From Ceratopteris richardii (Eukaryota; Streptophyta; Polypodiopsida; Polypodiales; Pteridaceae): a stretch of DNA of 64,000 bases. The stretch lies in contig MU260055.1 in assembly GCA_020310875.1 (NCBI GenBank), forward strand, positions 617,001-681,000. Reading direction: 5' to 3'. A program made the translations under genes and the position numbers. The notes under the pieces were generated by a model. It ran no database searches and was not told the DNA's origin. It saw only the letters and a list, made by a program, of their open reading frames with translations. This document shows positions 11,636 to 21,106 of the stretch, piece by piece. Positions within the stretch are counted from its first letter, which is position 1. Each line of letters opens with the position of its first letter.

Positions 11636-11774
11636 ACACACTCAACCAAGGTGCCTTCGTGATGGTCATAGCTCTGGAGTGAAGGAATCGTACTTGTAGA
11701 AGTGAATTCGTTCAGTGGCAAGTAGTCAGACACTTCAGCACTTGTTACTTCACATCCCACAGGTGTGTGTAATG

Positions 11775-11828
11775 GGTTTTTAGGTTTAGGGTTAGGAGTG
11801 AAGGAGAGAAGAAGGAGTTAGGGTTAGG
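11775..11828 (+). repeat. Short interstitial telomere-like run
   Basis: GGGTTTTTAGGTTTAGGGTTAGG, and after a 20-bp purine gap GTTAGGGTTAGG, resemble the plant telomere repeat TTTAGGG. There are only two to three imperfect units each side, inside a retroelement leader, so it is more likely a telo-box-like or chance motif than an old chromosome end. Confidence 0.5.
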
Positions 11829-12269
11829 TCAAGGAGAGAAGTGGAGTAGGAGTGAGTTAAAATCATCAATAAAATTTCTAAAAAAAATAGCCAAGTTAGT
11901 GTAGGATAGGTTTCGGTCATCAAAAACTATAGAAACCAAAAAAATTAGTTCATTTGACACTTGCTCAGAAAGTGGTATCGCCTACAGACAGCGACCGATA
12001 TTGCCTGAGTAGTATCGCGCAGTACAAGCCCTCAAAGCTACCTAGTGAGCTCAAAACTTAAGAAAGATATCCCAAAGGTAAGCTACATTAAGAGTTTAAC
12101 ATCAAAAGTTTCTTGAATGCATAGATTCACATGATTAAAGATGTATTCGGTATCATGGGGTGGAATAGAGAGATTCAAGAGGTTTTTTGCATGACATAGA
12201 GGGTGAGGGTGAAGAGGAGTGAGAGAGAAACATTGGGGTACAAAAGTTTTTTGTGTTTGAAGCGATTTT

Positions 12270-12955
12270 GGCTATAGTATCACGATCGGTTGAGTTTTGG
12301 TATCGCGATACCAAAATTCCCTAGTATCGTGATACTCACCAAAGTATCGTATCATCGCATACCAATTGAGGTATCGCGATACCAATTTTTGGTATCGTAT
12401 CATCAAGTTGGTATCACGATTGCGATCTACTAGTGGTATCATATCGCGGTCTAGTTGGTATCGTATTGTCCTGGCCACAATATCGTATCGTCGACTGAGT
12501 GGTATCGTATCACGAGGGATCTTGGTATTGTATCGTGCATTGTGTTGGTATCGTATTGCTACTTTGCATCGGTATCATATGGCGAGTATTCCTGGTATCA
12601 TATCGTGTACCCAATATCGTATTGTTGAATCTTCTAGTATCGTATCACAACGAATTTTAGTATCGTATCATGCGGGTTTGCGGTATCGTATCACGACGTG
12701 CACAAGTATCATATCGTAAGGAGTCGAAGTATCGTATCGTGGCAAAAGTGGTATCATATCGCCTGAGCCATATAGTATCATATCGTGCCAAGGTATAGTA
12801 TCGTACCGCTCAGTTCTATGGTATCATATCATCGACTACCCGAGTATCGTATCATCACCTGTAGAAGTATCGCATCGCGGTGAATAGTGGTATCGTATCG
12901 TGGAAATAGTGGTATCACGTAGTGCAGTATCGCAAGAGTGGTATCGCCCAGAACA
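12270..12955 (+). repeat. Array of about 30 units: GTATCGTATCGYG core with variable spacers
   Basis: Each unit is 20-25 bp, mostly 22-24 bp. A conserved core of about 13 bp (GTATCGTATCGCG and close variants such as GTATCATATCGTG or GTATCGTATCACG) is followed by 9-11 bp that differ from unit to unit. The first units contain the 14-bp palindrome GGTATCGCGATACC (near 12299 and 12371). Related isolated cores occur at about 11970-12030. Differences among cores are mostly C/T and G/A transitions at CpG. The array lies in the leader of gypsy G1, between primer site and gag. No known family of such arrays comes to mind. Confidence 0.9.
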
Positions 12956-13133
12956 TTTTGAGTCCTTTTAAGGGCAAAAATTGAGGCAATTGAGAAGCTA
13001 GTTAGGGGATAGTTAGGAGCCAAAATAGCCGCAAGAGGGTGGATGAGCTTGAGGTCAGGAAGGGTGCTAAGCAACTGGAGAAGTGTTATATCATCGGTAG
13101 GAAGTACAACTCAAGTAAGTCACCACTCTATCT

Positions 13134-13756
13134 ATTCCAACACCTCTAGTGATTCAGAGGGGGAGATACCCATGGCTTCATAAGACATGCAAGGTCTTGT
13201 TCCCAGGAGAAACTTCATGTCCACAGTGGATGGGGAATACCGTACCTCTCTGCAATATGTGTCTACTAATTCCCAGGAGATTCCCATCTGCCTGGATGGT
13301 TTAAATAGATAAGTTGCCAAGATGGTAACTTCCACCGATTCCCCAATTGTGCCCAGACCAGACGTCAAGTATGAAGGAGGAGCATACATGGATAAGTTGG
13401 GTCACATCTACATAGTGACAGAACACCCAGATCTGATCAATGAGAGAGGAGGGTTGGAAGAACAAGGAAATTCAGGAAGACCGGACCCTAAAGAGTTGGT
13501 AACCACTCCCAGAGGTAAATCAGTAGTGACTCGAGTCTTGAGAGGGGATTTGATTCCTCAAGATGATTACCCTTTAGAGGTCTATGTGATTCATGGATCA
13601 GACTTACTGTTACAAACGGACTCACCTACAAGTGGACAAGAGGAAAGTCCAATGAGCTTTTATGAGTTAAAAGATCCTGAAGACGGGTCTAGAATCACAT
13701 ACCTAGACAAGAACCAAAGAAGGTATTGGCTTGTTGATGCCATAGATTTTTTCTAG
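13134..13756 (+). mobile_element. Gypsy G1 gag start
   Basis: The plus strand is open from 13322 for 144 codons (MVTSTDSPIVPRPDVKYEGG start, ending [10 protein letters not shown]), and the same frame reads upstream to about 13134. The position right after a gypsy leader is what identifies it as gag N-terminal sequence. There is no zinc finger or capsid core in this part. At about 13750 it changes abruptly into minus-strand integrase. It is a fossil fragment; the family assignment rests on position. Confidence 0.55.
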
Positions 13757-14600
13757 TAGCCTTTGCCTCTACCCATTTAGTCAAGTAATATGTTGCTACT
13801 ATTATGTATTCGGTGTGTGATCCTTTGGCTGGTGGATTAATGGGTCCTATGAAATCAATACCCCATTTAGAAAATGCTCTTGTGCAAACCATAGGTCTTA
13901 ATGGCATGTCATCTCATCTAATCGGATATTTGGCTCTTTGGCAAGTCTCGCTACTTTGTACATAGGTGTCAACATCCATATGTAGAGTTGGCCACCATAG
14001 GCCTGCAAAGAGAATCATTTTTATAGTCCTATCGACTGAGAATCAAATTGTTTTCCCATGATAACGTAGTCCTTACTCATTTCCTCTAAAGACCGTTTCC
14101 TTGCTATACTGATTCCTTCTTCATGTTTGCGTGTCTTTAGGAATTTCACTAATGTCCTACTCCATTTGGGTGCTATTGTAGAGAAGGGTAAAGATGTGTG
14201 GTCATCTAGAGTGGTTTCTTGGCATTCCAGGCAACTACTAACATATTCGTGGACATCCTTAGGCATATCAGGCAAGTATACTCCTAACCATTTCAACTCT
14301 CTTAGAGTTTTGTGAGCTCCTTTGTGCATCCTCCATTTATTTACATGGGCTTGTTCAATCAACCTCTTTTGTTTGTCTTCCTCTAGACATCTCGACAGTA
14401 CGCCATTGGATTCCTTGTAATACACACTTCCTGCAATAATTTGTAAGTTACGTGATTGCAGAATTTCCTTTTTACTCTCCTTATTAATTGAATGTTGTGG
14501 TCCATGAGTGAGTATTGGGATTAGCTTTTTTGCCCACTTAGGACATACTTCCAAATTGAACAGATAAGTGTCTGGCAAATCATTGGGTACTCCGCTTGGT
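13750..14600 (-). mobile_element. G1 integrase core start and duplicated H2C2 region
   Basis: On the minus strand, after the RNase H tail (RADHLSRLTHGEPPSGVP near 14620), two tandem units follow. Unit 1 runs from CPKWAKKLIPIL near 14535 through AHVNKWRMHKGAH to CLEC near 14215. Unit 2 restarts at PKWSRTLVKFLKT near 14165 and can be followed to GLWWPTLHMD and the CQRA zinc residues near 13930. Then comes the core with [18 protein letters not shown] and [11 protein letters not shown] (13760-13880). The repeat period is about 124 residues. G2 shows the same arrangement. The integrase would join element DNA to the host chromosome; here it is a relic. Confidence 0.8.
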
Positions 14601-15770
14601 GGTTCTCCATGTGTTAACCTAGAGAGATGATCTGCTCTTACATGAGTGTTACCCTTCTTTACAATTACTTCAAATTCGAACTCCACTAATAATAGAAACC
14701 ACCTCACAAGTCTTCCTATATTGCAAGGCTTATTGACCAAATACAATAAGGATTGATGGTCAAGAAGAATTTGAACTTATTGGCTAAAAGATAGTGTCTG
14801 AATTTCTTTACAGCGTACACCATCCCCAATCCCTCTCGCTCCGTAGTCGTATAGTTTCTCTCGACTTGATTTAGTTGTGTACTTGCACAGGCAATTGGAT
14901 GGTCCAACTTTCCTTCGTCTTCTGGCTGAGCTAAGATGCATCCTATTGCGTAATTGGAAGCATCCACATGGATATGAAAAGGCTTGTTCCAGTTGGGTGT
15001 TTTCAAAATAGGAGCTGTGCTAAGCCGTTTCTTTAGCTCATTGAATGCCCTCTCACATTCATCTGTCCACCTGAATTGAGTCAACAATCCATACAAAGGT
15101 TTGGCAATTAAGGCATACATGTGGATAAATCGGCGATAGTATCCACAATGACCCATAAATGCTTGCATTTCTTTTGCATTCTTTGGTCTAGGAAGTTCTA
15201 GAATCACTTTGATCTTGTTTTCATCGGTAGATATTCCATTCCTCGACACGATGTGTCCTAAGATCTTCCCTTGTCTTACCATGAAAACGCACTACTCAGG
15301 ATTTAGGCAGACTCTATATTTTCGGCATTTATCAAATATTTTCCGCAATTCAGGAATGTGTTCTTGCCTTCGATTTGAATATGTACTTCCATACTTCCAC
15401 ATATACTTCCATACTCTTCTTCAAGAATTCTTTGAAAATGTTAGACATCAGTATTTGGAAAGTAGCAGGGGCATTAGTGAGTCCAAAAGGCATCACACTG
15501 AAAGCATAGACCCCCCCATTCAGTCGCGAATGCCGTCTTATGTTGATCCTCCATAGCAATAGCTACTTGGTTGTATCTAGAGAATCCATCTAAGAAGCTA
15601 TAGACTTCTTTTCCTGCCACTCTTTCCAAAAGATGGTCAGTGATAGGTAACAGGTAGCTATCACGAATCGTGGCTGCATTGACTTTCTTTAGATTGATGC
15701 ACACTCTTAGTTTTCCGTTCTTTTTGGATACAACGACTAATGGCGACACTCATTCAGTATGTTCTATCTC
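14600..15770 (-). mobile_element. G1 reverse transcriptase and RNase H
   Basis: Minus strand. RT palm and fingers: PLVVVSKKNGKLRVCINLKKVN near 15700, then LLERVAGKEVYSFLDGFSRYNQ near 15600 and [13 protein letters not shown] near 15480, followed by LGHIVSRNGISTDE near 15250 and MQAFMGHCGYYRRF near 15150. RNase H: PFHIHVDASNYAIGCILAQ near 14950, ERNYTTTEREGLGMVYAVKKFRHYL in parts near 14830, and the tail KKGNTHVRADHLS near 14640. These are Ty3/gypsy motifs of the non-chromovirus type. It is a broken fossil, closely similar to G2 at 45.8-47.26 kb. Confidence 0.9.
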
Positions 15771-15849
15771 ATAGATGAATCCAGTCGCTAATAGCTTGTC
15801 TATTTCCTCTTTTATTTTTGCGGCATAAACCTCATTATATGTGTAAGGG

Positions 15850-16810
15850 CGTTGTTTTTATGGTTTTGCCTCTGGTGTCATTGGTATTCTATGAGAACAA
15901 ATGGAGGGTTCCACCCCTTTGAGATCCTTGTAGGTCCAAGCAAATACATCTCGATATTCTTGGATCAATCGTATCAACTCTTCTTCCTCCTCTGTTGACA
16001 CATCCTTTCCAATGTATGTACATCTTTCTTCTCCATTTTCTATGGTTACTATGATTTTTTTCGTTTGTTCCTTGTTGTCATACGCCTCTCCTTCTCCTGC
16101 CTCTCTCTTAAGCATCTGGATGGCTATTTTTCTTTCTTCTACTTCATATCTTTTAAAGTGTTCCGGTACTTCAAAAAGATCAGGGGTTGTTTCGGTCTTA
16201 ATCATGCTTTCCTCTTGATGTGGTACTATAGGAGCAGCTTCTATTGCTAAAACTTTTGTTGTTCCACACTCGTCTTCTGCTTGAATGGCTTCTAGATAAT
16301 GTTCCTCCAAATCAAATTCTGGTTCCATTTCTATGCTCTCGTATTCTTCTTTCAATTCCTTTTCTAATATTTCTCCAGCTTCTACCTTTGAAGGACTACC
16401 ATGTACAAGTTTACGTTGTAGCCTTCTTCATCCACACATTCATTCATGGTCAAGACTTCTTCATTCACACATACATCCAAGGTTGCTAGGATCTCCATCC
16501 AACTGTGTGGTTCAAATGCTTCATCAGGGAAAACTTGGGGCATGTACATTGGGTCCTCTATGGGCTAATAATTTTGATGTCCTATGGGCCATAATTGTAG
16601 TTTTTTATCCTCTTTCTTGGCTTCTTTACACATCCATAATTGGGCATCCTCATGCATCCATGATTGATCACTTGATCCAGCACTATGGATAGACAAATTG
16701 TCTTCCTCCTTATGTATGGGATTCCATTGTAGTGGAGGTACATCTCGATACCCAAAGGTATGCAAGTTTATCTTCGTAGTGTTTCCTTGATGTTGAAGGT
16801 ATAATGAGTC
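15850..16810 (-). mobile_element. G1 protease-RT linker
   Basis: Minus strand. An acidic linker rich in Glu (16.1-16.36 kb) leads to a short conserved block with FEVPEHFKRYEVEERK near 16160, GEAYDNKEQTKKIIV near 16080 and GEERCTYIGKDVS near 16020, then LIRLIQEYRDVFAWTYKDLKGV near 15920, which is the usual entry to gypsy RT. G2 has the same blocks at 40.31-40.48 kb, where copia C4 is inserted immediately after CTYI. A segment at 16565-16765 (SGYRDVPPLQWNPIHK-like) also matches G2 at 39.68-39.73 kb. Confidence 0.8.
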
Positions 16811-17130
16811 TCATCCCCAATCTTGCACTACCCTAAGTTGTCTCATAAAAGGTTGTCCTAATATCATCTCATAATTATTTTCTTTTCCAAATTGACAAAT
16901 CACTAATGTAAGCTCAAATTCAACTCCGCAGGTAGTTAATTTGATCTTTTCCAATATTCCTAATGGTTTCTCCACATGACCGTCTACTAATTGAAGCTTC
17001 ATGCGAGTTGGTCGTAGGGCTGGCTTTCCCCATTTCTCCCGAATCTCTTTGGTGGCGATGCCTACTCCTGCTCCAGTGTCCAGTATGGCCTTGTTCATAT
17101 AGCCATTGTATGTGACAGGTAAACATGTGT
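16811..17130 (-). mobile_element. G1 first protease (retropepsin) domain
   Basis: Minus strand, C-terminal part of an open frame 16811-17650. The retropepsin active-site box is AILDTGAGVGIAT near 17080, followed by KLQLVDGHVEKPLG near 16970 and the closing ILGQPFMRQLRVV near 16850. It lies directly between gag and the RT linker, which is the normal place for the protease that cuts the polyprotein. A second, different retropepsin-like domain of the same family lies downstream of the integrase at 19.9-20.2 kb. Confidence 0.85.
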
Positions 17131-18325
17131 TACCCTCATCTCCTTCGCTAAATTCTCCGACCTTATCCACGGGTATCTGTACATTAGATGGGTTTTCATT
17201 TTCCTTGCCTTCCTTTTCTTTCTTCTCTTGCTCTAGCTCCAATTGTCCTGCTAATTGTTTCCATAATTGTGGTTTAACACGAAGTAATTGTTCCACAGTC
17301 AACCGACATTGTACTTTGGTCTTTTTGAGTCCCGTCAGATTATGTGAGTTCTTATCCGAGATTCCAGTTTCTTTTCCTTGTATTGTGGGAGCACGGATGA
17401 TCATGGATTCCTTCTCATATTCTCCCATGTAATTTAGGAGGGTGGAAATGCTCAAGGCTTCCTCCGTGTTTCGGTCTAGTCTGGAAACTTCCTCATATAT
17501 TTCTTCCATGTTTGGCATTGATTGAAAATCTTCCACATCTAATTCCTCAAAAGGAGGTTGTGCAACTCCATTCCTTTTCCATTGATCTTCTCGAATTCTA
17601 GTCCACAACTCTTTTGGCCAATCAGCTTCTAAATCCGGGACTGTGGACATAGGTTTGTCTTGGGTTTTAGTAGTTCTAGCTTATCATTCCTCACCTTTAG
17701 TTTCTGGTCCTTGGCTTTGATACAATAATTGTATTGATCCTCTGATATTCTTGTCTCAGGGAGAGCTAGGATAGTCTTCTCTAGGGTGGCTTGAGCTACC
17801 TCTATGAGTTTTCTACATATCGCTAGTCTCTCCTTTTCTAACTCCCCTTGTGGGTAAAGATTTTCATGCTGCTCTACGTTCGGTCCATTTTTTATTCTAG
17901 CTTGGTAAGCTTTCAACCACATGTCTAAAGCATCGGATTTTGGGTCGGCTAGAATTGATCCTGGCTTTTCTGGCTCTCAAGTCTGTGGTGTAATGGAAAT
18001 TTCTTCCTGAACTTCAGATTCTTTAGATTTCTTATTGCCGTGCGTATGCTTCTTGTCTTCCTTGCTTTTATTTTTCATCCATTTTTCCTTGAGTTTTTCT
18101 CTCATATCCTTCCATTTTTGGCTTTTTGTTGTTTGGGTACTCTCGCGTGGGTCTTCCAAATCTTCCACCACTTGTATCCTGGGTTCATCATTCTTTCCTT
18201 GCTCTGAATCGACTCGTTTTCTCTCTTGCCCTTTTGTTTGTGCTCGAATGATGGCCTTTAGTGGTACGGTGTATTCTTTGTCACTTCTTGTTGATTCAAT
18301 TACTTCAGTCACGTTAATAGGTGCA
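17130..18325 (-). mobile_element. G1 gag C-terminal linker, charged and coiled-coil-like
   Basis: Minus strand. A highly charged stretch (KWKDMREKLKEKWMKNKSKEDKK in parts, about 18.05-18.2 kb) is followed by a helical segment with MWLKAYQARIKNGPNVEQHE near 17.9 kb and a Glu/Lys-rich region up to the protease. G2 has the same order (RERMKRQWSKKMRDLEENI near 38.25 kb, MMLKAYQARIQEGP near 38.47 kb). I infer it to be the gag-protease spacer; no enzymatic domain is seen. Confidence 0.75.
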
Positions 18326-18330
18326 GTGTC

Positions 18331-19235
18331 CTAAGCTTTCTTGGGATTCTTCGAGCAATCTCTAAAGAGATGTTCCTTTCCGCAATCATTGCAATACCCT
18401 TCCCAAGTCTTGGGGGGTGGTGGGTTGTATGGTCTAGTACATTCTCTGATAAAGTGATCTCCTCCGCATCTATAACACGGTCCTTTTGGCATAGGTGGTC
18501 TAATGGGTGGTCTTATGGGTACCGGTGCTTTGGGTGCGGTGTACATTAGTGCTGCCACCTCTAGTCCGTAAACATTGTCATATCTTTCATATCCATAGTA
18601 TTGCGGGTCATAAGCTTGCTCGTACTCCATCATACTGGCGTCATAGGAAAAATACTCTCCTTGGTTCTGTTCATATCTTGGGTTCATTGATTCTGCAATA
18701 GCTATTGGTGATGCTGGCACTATGGCTCTTTCTAAGTTTTCCTCTGGTTGAGCATATTTGAAAGGTACTACATGTTGAGGAAGTGGTGGTTGTGGTCCTA
18801 ACACCAGCTGAGGGTTTCCAAATTGTACTTGCTCATATGGTCTAGGTGCTCTTGGTGGCCTTGGATAGGGATTATACCTAGGAATCTCCGTGTCTGGCTC
18901 TCTAGGTGGGCATCCATATGGCCGATACTGAGGTGGGTTTAAAGGTCGTGTCTACCTGTTGAATGGGCAATTCTCAGTGGTGTGATTAGTGTCTTTTTGT
19001 TCTATGTGGCAATACAAAGCGGTTCCTTGATGTGGCTACCTATTATAAGGGTAAGCTTGAGGCACACCTATTCCTCCTCTTAAACACAAATGAGTGGGGT
19101 GATCCCCTCCACAAAGACTACATCTTCGTAACATGGGTATTCTTAGTGATGGATGCGGGTAGTTCCTCTGTCCATGGACTCCTAACTTCTTGGCTACCAG
19201 CTCAGCTAACTCTTCTACGTTACTAGAGTTGGACG
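18331..19235 (-). mobile_element. G1 gag zinc-knuckle region
   Basis: Minus strand. Four Cys/His knuckles lie in order: CSLCGGDHPTHLC near 19100, CHIEQKDTNHTTENC near 18985, CYRCGGDHFIREC near 18465 and CNDCGKEHLFRDC near 18375. Three have the spacing C-x2-C-x3-H-x4-C, one residue shorter than the common retroviral C-x2-C-x4-H-x4-C. Between pairs two and three is a Pro/Tyr-rich stretch. Such knuckles bind the element RNA. The same set occurs in G2 (37.3-38.0 kb) and, decayed, in G5 (62.2-63.1 kb). Confidence 0.85.
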
Positions 19236-19677
19236 TTTTAACCTAGTGTATGGACAAAACGCAATCTTTCCAATTGATTTTTTAGTAACCACTTTGAGAG
19301 TGGCACAACTGTATGAATGGACAGGGCATGAATTATCCAAGCAACTAGACCAAATTGAGAAGCTACATGAGACTAGGATACAAGCTGTGGCAGGAATTTA
19401 TGCAGCCAAGAGAAGAAAGAAGGCATATTATGACACACACATCAAGGACAAAGGAGTAAAAGAAGGAGATTTAGTTTTGGTCTATACATTGAAGCAACAT
19501 GCCAAGAAGCTACAAAAGTGCGGATATGGATCTCTAATAATCAATAGCATTTCAACGAGTGGAGCGGTTAATCTAGCGACTCTGGATGGAGATGTTCTTC
19601 CTAATTACATAAGTGGATGTCGAGTAAAACGTTACATGGAGCCATTGACAGACCAAATGTTAGCGGGCGACTCGTAG
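19236..19677 (+). mobile_element. G1 integrase C-terminal part
   Basis: The plus strand begins within the integrase at LVYGQNAIFPIDFLV and runs through YEWTGHELSKQLDQIEKL, GIYAAKRRKKAYYDTHIKDKG, VYTLKQHAKKLQKCGYG and ISTSGAVNLATLDGD to SGCRVKRYMEPL. It aligns closely with G2 at 48.08-48.62 kb. There is no chromodomain, which fits the Athila/Tat branch. To the left it abuts the reversed gag-pol block at about 19236. Confidence 0.85.
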
Positions 19678-19880
19678 GTGCACAAAATAGGAAAAGAGAG
19701 GAAGAGAGGATTAGAGAGAAGGCGAGGCAAGAGGCCCTAGAGCGTATCAAGAAATGGAAAGAGTGGATAAAACAATGGGATGAACGGTATCTACAACAGG
19801 AAGAGCCTATTCCCATGGCCAACTATCAAGTTCATAAGTCCAACATGAACAATATCAGCAAATCCTAGCCATCCTTAAAC
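19678..19880 (+). mobile_element. Charged linker after integrase
   Basis: A Lys/Arg/Glu-rich stretch (KREEERIREKARQEALERIKK in parts) continues from the integrase tail toward the second protease-like domain. G2 has a comparable stretch at 48.59-48.70 kb (KRKEEEK, EALECIRRMKS). It is predicted to be helical. No function can be named. Confidence 0.65.
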
Positions 19881-19884
19881 CTAG

Positions 19885-20360
19885 GGATTGGAACAATAGA
19901 GTACCAGCTAATAGATGCCTTGATAGACTCGAGAGCAGCATTGAGTTGCATACGAAGTACAATCATCAAGAAGCTTCAAACAAACATATCACCTACTAGA
20001 GCACACATGATAGGTGTGGGAGGTCAAGCTATAGAATGCATTGGAGAAGCTACAGTATCCCTCCACCTAGGCAACTCCACTATGGAACGAGTCTTGGTGT
20101 GTAAAGACGAGGATTTGATAGAGAACCTAATCCTAGGGCAAGGCTGGATCATTGAAAATGAGGTGTGCATTCACCTAGCTCAAGGATACATTGCAGCCAA
20201 GATAGGGCACAAGGAAATCTTTAGTCTACTAGAAGAGAAACCCTCGCATAGGCAAGACATCATCAGGAATGAGAAACCAATCCTAGAAAAGGACATAGTA
20301 AATGACTCCAACACAGGCCAATCAGAAGACCAGAGGAGAAAGTGGATTCATCCCACATGA
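19885..20360 (+). mobile_element. G1 second retropepsin-like domain, downstream of integrase
   Basis: The open frame 19920-20360 and its immediate upstream sequence have the layout of an aspartic retropepsin fold: a first strand (GIGTIEYQL), the active-site box after ALID at about 19923, a flap-like MIGVGGQAIECIGEATV near 20010, VLVCKDEDLIENLILGQGW near 20095-20145 with the hydrophobic-hydrophobic-G closing motif, then a short tail. G2 has the same domain at 48776-49249 in the same position. It is different from the family's normal protease (16.8-17.1 kb). It might process a second polyprotein or be a non-catalytic fold. The copy is a fossil. Confidence 0.75.
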
Positions 20361-21106
20361 ATGGTGAAACAAAGAGAAGCGGTGAGCACACTACTCCTAA
20401 AGCCATCTACAACAAAGGGAGATCGCTAATATGGAAGTCCACTATCAGATTCTTGCAATCAGAAGGTGCCAACCTACAATGGGTTTGTAAGGATCGAGTG
20501 AAGGAAGCGACGAAGTCAATATCAATACTGGTCACTCATTTGAAGGAGACAACAAATAACAAAGGATCCTCGTCATTACAACCAGGACCAAAGAGACTTC
20601 TTTGAGTATGGCTTCTAAAGTCATTAGTAGCACCTTAGAAAACACGACAACAAATATGGATTCCAAAAAGGGTCAGACAGGTCGCAAGCCAAGAGATAGA
20701 AAAGCAAGAAGACACATTACATCCACTAAGCAGGACCCCAAAGCCTAACAGGAATAACCACAGGAACCGAAGGAATACAACATTTAACACTCAAACTACA
20801 AACAAGGGAAAGGAAAAACAGAGAACATGACAAAACAAAGGGAAAACGAAGCCTTACACTTCAACTACAAAATGGATATGGAGACGCAAGAGGGAGCAAG
20901 AACCGGAACAACAGAACCAAAAAGATTCCAATTGCACACATGAAGCATCGAATGCACCTAAAGAATGAAAATAAAAAGAATATGTGGTAAGAGATCTTTC
21001 TCATGTGAACAAGAAGAATGGAGTGGCGCGATGAATGAAATGTCACTACAAAAAATTTCACCATAGACATGTCTTTTAATGGAAGCTAATGCTCTTTTCA
21101 TTATGA
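20361..21106 (+). mobile_element. G1 basic tract with W-I-P-K-like repeats
   Basis: Between the second protease-like domain and the accessory ORF, the sequence is Lys/Arg/Gln/Asn-rich in one frame, with QQIWIPKRVRQV near 20650 and TTKWIWRRKREQEP near 20870. G2 has several related W-V-P-K motifs in the same place (49.4-49.85 kb). A basic, tryptophan-punctuated tract could bind nucleic acid, which is inference only. The last 100 bp before 21107 appear noncoding. Confidence 0.55.

Larger units (their letters stand above)
11640..13133 (+). mobile_element. Long noncoding leader of gypsy G1
   Basis: Between the primer site and the first gag-like frame there is about 1.5 kb without a convincing coding frame. 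It holds a short telomere-like run and a 22-24-bp repeat array, each listed separately. Long leaders are usual in the Athila/Tat branch. The last 130 bp (about 12960-13090) are purine-rich and read open, so the gag start may be upstream of 13134. Confidence 0.6.
13750..19235 (-). mobile_element. Gypsy G1 gag-pol block in reverse orientation
   Basis: Reading the minus strand from 19235 leftward gives gag zinc knuckles, a gag-to-protease linker, protease, a linker, RT, RNase H, a duplicated zinc-module region and the start of the integrase core: the full internal order of an Athila/Tat-like gypsy. It is flanked on both sides by plus-strand parts of the same family (gag start to the left, integrase tail to the right), and the block and its flanks cover different parts of the element with no overlap. 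This fits an inversion within one element or a reverse nested copy. It is broken at several points. Confidence 0.85.

Noticed and set aside
12270-12955. A CRISPR-like reading of the core-and-spacer array
   Set aside because: The cores are only about 13 bp and vary, the spacers are 9-11 bp, and the array lies in a plant retroelement leader with no associated genes. The resemblance is only formal.
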